This document shows positions 1 to 6,384 of a stretch of 9,711 bases of DNA, piece after piece. The stretch's first letter is position 1. Every line of letters starts with the position of its first letter. The stretch lies in the NCBI GenBank assembly GCA_002684695.1, contig NYVQ01000017.1, positions 24,634-34,344 on the forward strand, given 5' to 3'. The stretch comes from SAR116 cluster bacterium. Its GTDB lineage: Bacteria; Pseudomonadota; Alphaproteobacteria; Puniceispirillales; GCA-002684695. Under the pieces are notes generated by a model, which saw only the letters and a program-made list of their open reading frames with translations, was not told the DNA's origin and ran no database searches. The position numbers and the translations under genes were made by a program.

Positions 1-201
1 TCCTATCATTTTATCTGGGGTGTTAGCTTTTGAAAAAAGTTTTGGAGTTACCTGGTTTACTCTTTCGTCAGTACATTGAGCGCTTAACAATACTGCTATT
101 AATAACTCAAAATTGTTTTGGTTATTTAAGGGGACGGGCGTTACAGGATATAACTTTTCCAAATGAGAAATAATAAAATTAACACGTTCTGTTTTATTCA
201 T
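1..201 (-). CDS. nth: Endonuclease III, N-terminal part (cut by window edge)
   Basis: Partial gene on the minus strand; 67 codons are visible from the ATG at 199-201 to the left edge. The translation starts MNKTERVNFIISHLEKLYP and contains FELLIAVLLSAQCTDERVN, the highly conserved N-terminal helix region of Nth, followed by a TPKLFSKANTP-like segment as in E. coli Nth. The family is a bifunctional DNA glycosylase / AP lyase that removes oxidised pyrimidines in base excision repair. The catalytic Lys/Asp in the helix-hairpin-helix region and the C-terminal 4Fe-4S cluster cysteines would lie outside the window, so intactness cannot be judged. No Shine-Dalgarno sequence is visible before the start, but a TATAAT hexamer is (see 202-273). 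It is transcribed away from everything else here and is probably a housekeeping gene unrelated to its neighbours. Confidence 0.93.
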   Translation of the reverse strand, partial: MNKTERVNFIISHLEKLYPVTPVPLNNQNNFELLIAVLLSAQCTDERVNQVTPKLFSKANTPDKMIG

Positions 202-273
202 TTTTCTGTAGAGGTAAATTAAAATTAATTATAAGCTTTATATAACGAATTAATATAAAATTAAATTTATGCT
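202..273. promoter_or_regulatory. Divergent AT-rich intergenic region with a TATAAT box for nth
   Basis: This gap lies between the start of nth (minus) and the start of the 103-residue gene (plus), so it should carry promoters for both. On the minus strand a perfect TATAAT occupies 228-233, about 27 bases before the nth ATG, but no convincing -35 box lies at the right distance. On the plus strand the best -10-like hexamer is TATAAA at 254-259, only 14 bases before the ATG at 274, which would give an almost leaderless mRNA. The region is nearly all A and T, so such hexamers arise by chance; the nth box is the more credible one. Confidence 0.35.
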
Positions 274-585
274 ATGAAAAAATTTATTTCAGTAGGAATG
301 CTTCTATTTCCTTCAAAGGGAGATCAGAAAATGTGGTTGGAAAAATGGGATACTTTTTATTCCCCTAAAGCAATTGAATTTTTAAAAAAAAATGGTCAGT
401 TAAATCAACGAATATTACTTGAAAAAAATATTGAACTAATCAGAACAATTGTAATATGGGAATATGAAAGTGAAGAAGCTTATAAAAAATGCCAGGCTTT
501 TCATTCCAATTGGTCTAAATTTGAAAATAATTTTACTGCTAAGTATCAAATTTTCAGAGTGGAAGAAGCATCATCATGGTCATGA
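274..585 (+). CDS. Small protein of unknown function, possible dimeric alpha/beta-barrel (ABM-like) fold
   Basis: An open frame of 103 codons starting MKKFISVGMLLFPSKGD. I do not recognise the family. It is likely to be a real gene: it fills the space between nth and the GAF gene, has no overlap with another good frame, and shows a sensible alternation of hydrophobic and charged residues. By eye the order is strand (residues 3-12), helix (about 18-40), strand (45-50), strand (58-64, TIVIWEY), helix (66-84), strand (90-97, YQIFRVEE). This strand-helix-strand-strand-helix-strand order with a SEEAYKK-type second helix resembles ferredoxin-like dimeric alpha/beta-barrel proteins (antibiotic-biosynthesis-monooxygenase-like), many of which have no known activity. 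No signal peptide or metal motif is seen. No Shine-Dalgarno site precedes the ATG. The fold assignment is inference. Confidence 0.62.
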   Translation: MKKFISVGMLLFPSKGDQKMWLEKWDTFYSPKAIEFLKKNGQLNQRILLEKNIELIRTIVIWEYESEEAYKKCQAFHSNWSKFENNFTAKYQIFRVEEASSWS

Positions 586-598
586 TATTCCTCAGATA

Positions 599-626
599 TT
601 GACATTATAAGGATATGTTGTTTAAT
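599..626 (+). promoter_or_regulatory. Sigma70-type promoter for the GAF/flavoprotein cluster
   Basis: TTGACA at 599-604 is a perfect -35 hexamer. After a 16-base spacer comes TTTAAT at 621-626, five of six matches to the -10 consensus. Transcription would start near 633 and give a leader of roughly 20 bases before the ATG at 652. It is the best promoter match I found in the window. A perfect -35 is less likely by chance than the many A/T-only -10 look-alikes here. It supports treating the gene at 274 and the cluster from 652 as separate transcription units, though read-through from 274 is possible. Confidence 0.55.
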
Positions 627-651
627 CAATTAAATCTAATTCGGAATTTTT

Positions 652-1479
652 ATGAGCACAAAATTAGCACCAAGACCAGCAAATGAAGATCAAAGAGTTA
701 AAGCTGTTATTAAAACAGGTCTGATAGACGCTCCTGATAATACAGCTTTTCAGGTGTACTGTGAGTTAGCAAAAGATATAACAGGCTTTGAATACGCATC
801 CTTCAGCTTGTTTGATGCTGACATGCAATGTAAAATAGCAAAAGTCGGAGGTGATGATGATAAACCTGGCAGTAAAGGTTTAAGACATGAGAATAATATT
901 TGCTCATATGTATTATTAGACACTGAGCCTTTGCTTATGAAAGATATGAGTAAAGATCCAGTCTGGAAGAGTCATCCAGAGTTTTTAAATGGAACTGCTG
1001 AATGGTATGGCTATGCTGGATTTCCAGTTACAAATAAAGATAATTTTGCTCTTGGGACTTTATGTATGATGAATAGAACTCCGAAAGCATTAAATGAAAA
1101 TCAAATTTCACTAATAAAAAAAATTACATCAAATATAGCACTTCTGATTGATTCTCAAGTCGCTCAAAAAGAAGTAACTTCTCAGAAAATTTTAGAAGCA
1201 CTAATAAGTTTTCAAAAATATGATGAAAGTCTTAATATTAATGATTTTAAAATGTTTATTTCAATAATCTCTGATGTTGCTGTTGATCAAGAGCAAGCTA
1301 ATAATCTAATTCAAAAAAGTTTGTGCAAATTAGATAGTAAGGGCAATGTCACAATGTCTTCAAATGGGTTGGAGTTACAGTCATTAATGAAATTAGAGGT
1401 TAAAGAAATGAAAAAAATTAAAATTGCAGGTGAAGCTGCACAGTCTCTAATCGATGAAATGTTTTCAACAATTAATTAG
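652..1479 (+). CDS. GAF-domain sensor protein
   Basis: A 275-residue protein. Residues about 15-170 form a GAF domain: an N-terminal helix, the FEYASFSLFDADMQCKIA strands, NNICSYVLLD (81-90), a KDMSKDPVWKSHPEF segment (97-111), YAGFPV (121-126), FALGTLCMMNRTPKAL (132-147) and the closing helix (149-168). GAF domains bind small ligands such as cyclic nucleotides, haem or bilins, or sense redox state; Cys84 and Cys138 sit where related GAF proteins often carry conserved cysteines. Residues 175-275 are mostly helical and match no output domain I know: there is no visible histidine kinase, GGDEF, EAL or DNA-binding motif. There is no signal peptide or membrane segment, so it is cytoplasmic. A weak GGAA precedes the start, and a good promoter lies at 599-626. 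It leads a probable operon with the two genes that follow. The ligand and output are unknown. Confidence 0.85.
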   Translation: MSTKLAPRPANEDQRVKAVIKTGLIDAPDNTAFQVYCELAKDITGFEYASFSLFDADMQCKIAKVGGDDDKPGSKGLRHENNICSYVLLDTEPLLMKDMSKDPVWKSHPEFLNGTAEWYGYAGFPVTNKDNFALGTLCMMNRTPKALNENQISLIKKITSNIALLIDSQVAQKEVTSQKILEALISFQKYDESLNINDFKMFISIISDVAVDQEQANNLIQKSLCKLDSKGNVTMSSNGLELQSLMKLEVKEMKKIKIAGEAAQSLIDEMFSTIN

Positions 1480-1482
1480 TTT

Positions 1483-1803
1483 ATGTTTGCAAAAGTTTAT
1501 AATTTTAAATTTCCAGGTCTAAGTGAAGCAAAAGTGGCCGCAACTTTCTGTTCTGAGAAACTTGGCAAAAAAATAGTTCCATTTAATATAAGGTCTTTAA
1601 ATATTTCTATTGGTAAATGCGGAAGTATTTCTATTAATCTTAAGTTCGAGTCTGGTGAAGATTTGAATAAATTTGAGGAAAACTCAAAAGAATTTTTTCA
1701 AGATTTAAAGAAAACATTTGTTTTTAAACAAAGTGATTTCTCAGGTATTTATGTTTATAACTATGACTCAGAAATTACTGCTACTGATATTTCTTTAAAT
1801 TAA
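1483..1803 (+). CDS. Unknown 106-residue protein in the GAF/flavoprotein operon
   Basis: I do not recognise this family. The 106-residue frame starts three bases after the stop of the GAF gene and ends 14 bases before the flavoprotein, so it is very probably co-transcribed with both. No Shine-Dalgarno sequence precedes the ATG, which fits re-initiation by ribosomes finishing the GAF gene. By eye it has a strand (2-10, FAKVYNFKF), helix (13-28), two strands (37-55, including LNISIGKCGSISINLKF), a long helix (57-77, EDLNKFEENSKEFFQDLKK) and a strand (86-93, FSGIYVYN). This is compatible with a ferredoxin-like or dimeric alpha/beta-barrel fold, similar in outline to the protein at 274-585, although the two sequences do not obviously align. 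There is no signal peptide or membrane segment. It lies in the same reading frame as the GAF gene, separated only by a TAG codon. Confidence 0.72.
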   Translation: MFAKVYNFKFPGLSEAKVAATFCSEKLGKKIVPFNIRSLNISIGKCGSISINLKFESGEDLNKFEENSKEFFQDLKKTFVFKQSDFSGIYVYNYDSEITATDISLN

Positions 1804-1817
1804 TTTTTTTAATTTAG

Positions 1818-3152
1818 ATGATTGACTATTTAATAGTAGGAAGTGGTTTTACGGCAGCTACAATATGCATCCACTTAATAGATGCTCAAATTAATCCAAA
1901 AAAAATAATAGTTGTTGGACCAACTAAGTTGGGTCTTGGCAATGCCTTTAATTGTGTCAATGATGAGTATCGCTTAAATGTTAGATCTGAGATAATGTGG
2001 ATTTATCCAGAAAATAAATTAGAATTTACAAGTTGGGCTAAGAGAAAAGTATTAGACGATAGTGCTTCAAATGCAGCTGGAAAATTCTACAAGCGAAGAG
2101 ACTTTGGTAGATTTATTTATTCTAAATTGAGAAAATATTTGGATAGTGGAGAACTAAAACATCAAAAAAAAGTTATTAGAAAAATTTATAAAGATAAAAG
2201 TGGTTATTGGGTATCTATATTGGATGATGAAAAAAAATTATATTCCAAAAATATAATACTTGCTACGGGTAATCCTTCCCCACAGTGGCCATTTAACTTT
2301 GAGTCTAATAATATCAGAAAACCAGAAAGTTTAATTGAAAATCCCTGGGACGGAAAATGGATAAAGAAAGTTCGAAAATATGATGATATTGTAATAATTG
2401 GATCTGGGCTAACAGCTTTGGATTGTTTGGCTTTACTTAAATCAAATAATCATAGTGGTAAAATAAATATTGTTTCCTCTAGTGGAATGTTTCCCCCAGC
2501 TCAAGCAGCATGGGAAAGAAAAAATTCTCCCGTTTGGCCTAATAGAGATGGGTCTGAGTTGCTTCCATCTAAATTTTTAAATTTCATCAAAAATTATTTA
2601 CCATCTGAACCTCTAGAGAGTTCTGAATGGCAGTCCGCATGGGAAGAATTAAGACAAGATATTAGCCATAATTGGAATAAAATACCGGACGATGGAAAAT
2701 TAACTTTAAAAAACAAACTAAATTCCACTTGGTCAAGATTGAGGTATAGAGCATCACCCCAATCAATTAGATCTCTTGAGGAACTTCAAAAAAATAAACA
2801 ATTAATAATTCAAAAAGGTTACGCTAAATCTATAATTCAGAAAAAAAAGTTAATCACATTGTTTACTGCTGAAGGTAAGTCTATAGATGCAGACATTATC
2901 ATAAATTGTTCAGGAAAGGGAAAAGATATGCTAAATGAGCAGATTATTAATTCTAAAATTGGAGTTCCTGATATTTTTAATGAGACACTAGAAGTTGATA
3001 GAAATCATAGAGTTATTTCATCTGATGGGAAAGCAAACATAGGTTTATATATGATTAGTCCAGCTTTAATTTCAAAATTTGGAGACATAGTTGCAGCCAA
3101 TAGATTAGCCCTTCAAAGCATAAGTTTAGCTTCCATTTTATCTTCTAATTAG
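1818..3152 (+). CDS. FAD/NAD(P)-binding flavoprotein, YdhS-like
   Basis: A 444-residue protein with two dinucleotide-binding folds. The N-terminus (DYLIVGSGFTAA) carries a GxGxxA FAD-binding motif at residues 8-13, followed by YRLNVRSEIM (51-60), which resembles the 'LN(V/I)P...M' segment of YdhS-type flavoproteins, and ATGNP (149-153), the usual strand-loop closing the first Rossmann unit. A second motif, IVIIGSGLTALD (191-202), is the probable NAD(P)H site. Further conserved-looking segments are RYRASPQSI (309-317) and IINCSGKG (371-378). Family knowledge (FAD-NAD(P)-binding proteins such as E. coli YdhS) suggests a soluble oxidoreductase, but no substrate has been firmly set for this group. 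No signal peptide is seen. It is the last gene of the GAF cluster and converges on the MBL hydrolase. No Shine-Dalgarno site is visible. Fold assignment is secure; reaction is unknown. Confidence 0.85.
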   Translation: MIDYLIVGSGFTAATICIHLIDAQINPKKIIVVGPTKLGLGNAFNCVNDEYRLNVRSEIMWIYPENKLEFTSWAKRKVLDDSASNAAGKFYKRRDFGRFIYSKLRKYLDSGELKHQKKVIRKIYKDKSGYWVSILDDEKKLYSKNIILATGNPSPQWPFNFESNNIRKPESLIENPWDGKWIKKVRKYDDIVIIGSGLTALDCLALLKSNNHSGKINIVSSSGMFPPAQAAWERKNSPVWPNRDGSELLPSKFLNFIKNYLPSEPLESSEWQSAWEELRQDISHNWNKIPDDGKLTLKNKLNSTWSRLRYRASPQSIRSLEELQKNKQLIIQKGYAKSIIQKKKLITLFTAEGKSIDADIIINCSGKGKDMLNEQIINSKIGVPDIFNETLEVDRNHRVISSDGKANIGLYMISPALISKFGDIVAANRLALQSISLASILSSN

Positions 3153-3304
3153 AAGGCAATGGTATTTGTAAGAGTATTTAATTCTTATATGAGGAACATT
3201 TTGCATTTCTAGATTATATCCAAAAATTCACTTAATTTAACTAGCTACTGAATTAAAAAAAGATAACTAAACGTACTAATCAAACCAAAATCAGCAAAAG
3301 AAAA

Positions 3305-4201
3305 CTATAAATTTGGGACCACTTTAACTTCATCATCTATTTCAAATCGCATAAGATCTTCGGCGATAGTGATAGGTCCATCATAGACTTTTTGGATAGT
3401 TTCCAATATTTCTTTCTTTGACATAGGAGGAAAGTTTGGTTTTCCGAGTAAAACCATATGGACGAGAACAGCAAGTTTTGGTTTTGAATTAGAAAAGATC
3501 TTTGCTGCTTCTACAGGAGTGGTATGATGTTGAAGGATTGTAGCTACATCATCGTATCCTTGTATTTCCTTTCGTGCTGCTCCAAGAGAGTGAAAAAGCA
3601 AGTCAGAACCTTTGGCTATATGTGACACCTGAGGGTCATTTTTTGAATCTCCACTAATAATAACCGTTTTGCCAGAATATTCTATTTTGTAACCCCAATT
3701 TGGTTTGATTGCTTCACCATGATCTACCTCAAAGGATGTTATAACAATGCCATCTTGGTCAAATACCTTGCCACACTTATTAAACTGTTTAACATTGATA
3801 TCTACTCCCTTAAAGGGTAGCCCCTGATCCTTTGTTCTAATTTTAATGTCATCATCAAATGCAATCCGATGACCCTCTATTAGATTATGGGTTCCTACTG
3901 GGCCAGAAACATTGAGGGGTATTGAACGTGCGCCACCTGCTGGTAACCAAGAACTTAACCAGAAATCTGCAAATCCTACTGTATGGTCGGAATGAAAGTG
4001 TGTAAAAAATACATCTGTAACTAAGGCTGGTGGTACATTGGCCTGCTTTAATCTTGTTGCTACATTTCTACCTGTATCAAAAAGTAATTTATAGCCAGCT
4101 ACTTCAACCAGTATGCTTTGGCTTGCTCTGTTTGGGTTTAAGATAGGTGTGCCAGTACCAAGTGTTGTAACAATAATTGGCTTTTTGTTAGAATTTTTCA
4201 T
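3305..4201 (-). CDS. MBL-fold metallo-hydrolase, RNase Z / AtsA arylsulfatase-like
   Basis: A 298-residue metallo-beta-lactamase-fold enzyme. The start VTTLGTGTPILNPNRASQS and LLFDTGRN (39-46) are typical of the RNase Z-like branch. The metal motif THFHSDH gives His68, His70, Asp72 and His73; further ligand candidates are His151 (VDHGE before a conserved GYKIEY segment), Asp175 (SGDSK), His215/216 (HHTTPVEAA) and His238 (VLVHM). So the full two-zinc ligand set appears intact. The long substrate-binding arm of true tRNase Z is not evident. This branch includes the MBL-fold arylsulfatase AtsA as well as many hydrolases of unknown substrate; tRNA processing is unlikely given the catabolic neighbourhood. 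It is the second gene of a minus-strand pair, 3 bases after the amidohydrolase stop. No signal peptide is seen, so it is probably cytoplasmic. Fold and metal site are well supported; substrate is inference. Confidence 0.88.
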   Translation of the reverse strand: MKNSNKKPIIVTTLGTGTPILNPNRASQSILVEVAGYKLLFDTGRNVATRLKQANVPPALVTDVFFTHFHSDHTVGFADFWLSSWLPAGGARSIPLNVSGPVGTHNLIEGHRIAFDDDIKIRTKDQGLPFKGVDINVKQFNKCGKVFDQDGIVITSFEVDHGEAIKPNWGYKIEYSGKTVIISGDSKNDPQVSHIAKGSDLLFHSLGAARKEIQGYDDVATILQHHTTPVEAAKIFSNSKPKLAVLVHMVLLGKPNFPPMSKKEILETIQKVYDGPITIAEDLMRFEIDDEVKVVPNL

Positions 4202-4204
4202 TGA

Positions 4205-5164
4205 TTAAAGTCTCAGTAATGATTTTGCATTTTCAAAACATACCATCGACCTCTCAGAATCACTAAGGTGTGCACCATCGATCCATTTGCCTGTTTCCTC
4301 TGGTCGTTCAAACGGATAGTCAACTGAGAACATTACCCTTTCAATGCCAAGTGCATCTATAGCACAGCGTAGTGGTTCATCAGAGCAGACACCTGCAGTC
4401 GTACACCAAAAATTTCTTTTAAAATACTCTGAAGGCTGCATTTTAAGACTTTTAGATCCTCTGTTAGAGATTTCCCATCTACTATCAAAACGCCAAAGTT
4501 GATAGGGAAGAGTTTCCCCCATATGGCCAAGTATTAGTTTTGCATTTGGATAGCGATCAAAAACACCACTGAAAAGAATGCGAAGCGCATGAGAGCCTGT
4601 TTCAACTGTCCAAGACCAAACGGGTCCCCACATCTCAGAATGACCTTGATACATAGCTGGAACATCAGCAGGATTATTTGGGTGGATATAGATTGGGACA
4701 TCAAGATCAGCTGCCCGCTCCCAAAGTACTGAAAAACGATCATCATCTAGATAAGCACCATTAGTTGTGCCATTTATCAAAGCACCGGAAAACCTCAAAT
4801 CGCGAATTGTCCGTTCAAGTTCATCTGCTGCAGCACAAGGGTCCTGCAAAGCAAGATGAGCAAATGCTCCGTAGCGTTTCTCATTCCCTAAAATCTTTTC
4901 TGCTAAATAATCATTTAAAAACTTTGATTTGCTTACGGCTATATCAGTAAAATATTCAGCCTGGACTCCAGGTCCTGCAAGTGACAATACAGACTTTTCA
5001 ATCCCGATTGCATCCATCGCACTGAGCCGCTCCTCACCAAAATCTTCAAGTTTGTTACGAACTTTTCCAAAAAGTTCAGGGCTAATATTAATTGCTGTAT
5101 TGGCCCAGTAATCAACAAAATCTGGGTGCATAAAGTGTTCCTCTAGTGCAATTTTTTTTTGCAT
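4205..5164 (-). CDS. Amidohydrolase-2 family enzyme, gamma-resorcylate decarboxylase-like
   Basis: A 319-residue ACMSD-related amidohydrolase whose sequence follows gamma-resorcylate (2,6-dihydroxybenzoate) decarboxylase closely along its length: KIALEEHF at the N-terminus, ALQDP (105-109), GALING (127-132), VPIYIHPNNP (156-165), LILGHMGE (210-217), YQLWRFDSR (221-229) and FSVDYPFE (279-286). By family knowledge the divalent metal (Mn or Zn) is bound by Glu8, His10, His161 and Asp282, with His214 and Glu217 near the active site; all are present. The family performs non-oxidative decarboxylation of hydroxylated aromatic acids; the related LigW acts on 5-carboxyvanillate. A few members are hydrolases, so decarboxylation is likely but not certain, and the substrate is open. 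A strong AGAGAGGA ribosome site precedes the ATG. It is first in a two-gene unit divergent from the TRAP genes. Its G+C content is visibly higher than its neighbours'. Confidence 0.88.
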   Translation of the reverse strand: MQKKIALEEHFMHPDFVDYWANTAINISPELFGKVRNKLEDFGEERLSAMDAIGIEKSVLSLAGPGVQAEYFTDIAVSKSKFLNDYLAEKILGNEKRYGAFAHLALQDPCAAADELERTIRDLRFSGALINGTTNGAYLDDDRFSVLWERAADLDVPIYIHPNNPADVPAMYQGHSEMWGPVWSWTVETGSHALRILFSGVFDRYPNAKLILGHMGETLPYQLWRFDSRWEISNRGSKSLKMQPSEYFKRNFWCTTAGVCSDEPLRCAIDALGIERVMFSVDYPFERPEETGKWIDGAHLSDSERSMVCFENAKSLLRL

Positions 5165-5280
5165 TTTATCCTCTCTTTTATTAAAGGGCTAATCACATAT
5201 ATTCTATTTTAATTTAATTGCAAATACCATTAAATAGTATAACAATAAACGGAACAAATATTTATATCTGGAGGAATTTA
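5165..5280. promoter_or_regulatory. Divergent control region between decarboxylase unit and TRAP/sulfatase unit
   Basis: This gap holds the start signals of both divergent units. On the minus strand TCCTCTCT at 5169-5176 reads as AGAGAGGA, a good ribosome site for the amidohydrolase. On the plus strand GGAGGA at 5270-5275 serves the binding protein. A palindromic TTGCAA at 5218-5223 could act as a -35 box in either direction: on the minus strand TATATG (5196-5201) lies 16 bases away; on the plus strand TATAAC (5238-5243) lies only 14 away, which is short. An inverted repeat, ATTTAAT (5212-5218) and ATTAAAT (5229-5235) with a 10-base spacer, overlaps these elements and could be an operator. 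No regulator gene is visible in the window. All promoter and operator calls here are tentative because the region is A/T-rich. Confidence 0.4.
5270..5275 (+). promoter_or_regulatory. Strong Shine-Dalgarno site that fixes the binding-protein start at 5281
   Basis: GGAGGA lies 5 bases before the ATG at 5281 and is the strongest ribosome site in the window. The reading frame stays open upstream to an ATG at 5218, but starting there would add 21 residues (MQIPLNS...) in front of a clear signal peptide and would place the start inside the promoter region. The start at 5281 is therefore preferred. Confidence 0.85.
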
Positions 5281-6327
5281 ATGAAAAAAATTCAAAATTA
5301 TTTTTTCACAATTTTTTTAATAATGGGCCTAAGTTCAATAACTGCAAATGCACAGGTGAACTTATCTGCTCACACAGCAAGTCCCGGAGGAGTGCCTCAT
5401 TTAACAATTATGCATTTATCAGATGTTCTTGGTGAAGCTGGTATAGCTAATTTACAAGTCACTGAAGGGCAAACTTTAACTAACTCTCTTATGACACTTG
5501 CTGAAGGTAAAATTGATATGACAGCAATGCCAATAATTTTACCTTTTTTATTAGATAAAGGTAGAGGACCTTTTGCAAAGCAAGGAGAAAAAGGAGCTGA
5601 GTTAGCTGCAAATGTTAGAGCTCTTTATCCATATAACGCAGGTGGATTTGGCCTATTTGCACTTGAAAGTGCAAATATTAATAGCTGGAAAGACATAAAG
5701 GGTAAAACTATTTTTAACGGCCCACCGCGAGGTGCCGCATTGGTAAATGCTAGACAAGCTATTGTATTGGCAAGTGGTTATAAAGAAGGAGATGATTACA
5801 AAGGTGTCCAAGCCAACTGGGGCCAACTTGCAAATATTTTAGTTGATGGATCAGTTGACGGAGTTGTGGTGCCTCTTACTTTCCCTTCTGCAAGGGTTAC
5901 TGTAATGCAGTCAGCAGGGAATGTAAAAATTGTTTCAACACCAAAAGAAATATTCGAAAGTGAAGCTTACCAGAAAGTTTTTAATGCTCCTGGTAATATC
6001 CCACTTCAAGTAAAATGGGAGGACATGGGCTATAGTGATGGCGTTTCAATGGTTTCTGAAGATGGAGTTTTCAGAGGACTCGGAACTGCTTTTGTTGAAT
6101 TAGTTCATAAAGATATGAGTTTTGATCTTGCAAAAGCAATAACTGCAACTCACATTGCTACTTTAGATAAGCTAAAGGCTAAATCTCCTTTCGCACCAAA
6201 TATTGGTCTTGCTCAGATGGATCCTAAGTTAGCGGGTCTTTGTGGACCGAGCAAAGTAAAATACCATGCTGGAGCTATCGCAGCATGGGAGGAAGCAGGA
6301 TATAAAGTTGCTGATTGTGCAAAATAA
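5281..6327 (+). CDS. TAXI-family TRAP transporter substrate-binding protein
   Basis: A 348-residue periplasmic binding protein. Residues 1-24 are a signal peptide: MKK, a hydrophobic core (FFTIFLIMGLSSI) and an ANA cleavage motif before Gln25. The mature protein begins with the TAXI-type first lobe (HTASPGGVPHLTIMHLSDVL), followed by LAEGKIDMTAMP, NINSWKDIKGKTIFNGPPRGAA and a second lobe with LVDGSVDGVVVPLTFP, where the 'gG..D' and 'dl.GK.v..gp.gs' patterns of the family are recognisable. Two cysteines near the C-terminus (Cys321 and Cys346) could form a disulfide in the periplasm. The protein captures the ligand and delivers it to the membrane permease encoded next; TRAP systems are driven by an ion gradient, not ATP. 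Ligand identity cannot be read from sequence; the adjoining sulfatase suggests an organic sulfate or its parent compound. It has a very strong ribosome site and is followed by a hairpin that should favour its excess over the permease. Confidence 0.93.
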   Translation: MKKIQNYFFTIFLIMGLSSITANAQVNLSAHTASPGGVPHLTIMHLSDVLGEAGIANLQVTEGQTLTNSLMTLAEGKIDMTAMPIILPFLLDKGRGPFAKQGEKGAELAANVRALYPYNAGGFGLFALESANINSWKDIKGKTIFNGPPRGAALVNARQAIVLASGYKEGDDYKGVQANWGQLANILVDGSVDGVVVPLTFPSARVTVMQSAGNVKIVSTPKEIFESEAYQKVFNAPGNIPLQVKWEDMGYSDGVSMVSEDGVFRGLGTAFVELVHKDMSFDLAKAITATHIATLDKLKAKSPFAPNIGLAQMDPKLAGLCGPSKVKYHAGAIAAWEEAGYKVADCAK

Positions 6328-6334
6328 TTAGTTT

Positions 6335-6366
6335 AAAAGGCCCAGGAATTTCCTGGGTCTTTTTTT
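6335..6366 (+). terminator. Rho-independent hairpin between binding protein and permease
   Basis: A perfect CCCAGGA / TCCTGGG stem (6341-6347 and 6351-6357) with a 3-base loop, extended outward by AAAAG/CTTTT around one G-T pair to about 13 pairs, ends in an eight-T run interrupted by nothing after 6359. It begins 8 bases after the stop of the binding-protein gene and 18 bases before the permease start. This is a classic intrinsic terminator. Since the permease and sulfatase have no other clear promoter, it probably acts as a partial terminator that leaves more binding-protein mRNA than permease mRNA; it also protects the 3' end of the shorter transcript. Confidence 0.88.
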
Positions 6367-6384
6367 AAGATCAAAAAAATAAAA

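Noticed and set aside
3153..3304. Possible bidirectional terminator between the convergent flavoprotein and MBL genes
   Set aside because: Only a weak AATTCA/TGAATT pairing with an 18-base loop was found, with a short T run for the minus strand; too weak in such A/T-rich DNA. Nothing else is seen in this 152-base gap.
3305..4201. Housekeeping tRNase Z (rnz)
   Set aside because: The zinc ligands fit the broader branch, but no tRNA-binding arm is evident and the gene is paired with a catabolic-type enzyme, so the symbol was withheld.
4534..5111. Open frames overlapping the amidohydrolase (4534-4746 minus, 4765-4950 plus, 4929-5111 plus)
   Set aside because: They lie wholly inside a well-conserved enzyme gene and show no family motifs; shadow frames.
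5149..5164. Run of nine A at codons 2-5 of the amidohydrolase as a programmed slippage site
   Set aside because: The zero frame gives an intact, well-conserved N-terminus, and A runs are common throughout this A/T-rich window; no alternative product makes sense.
5218..5280. Longer version of the binding protein starting at the ATG at 5218
   Set aside because: It would put 21 residues ahead of a clear signal peptide and has no ribosome site, while the ATG at 5281 has GGAGGA at ideal spacing.
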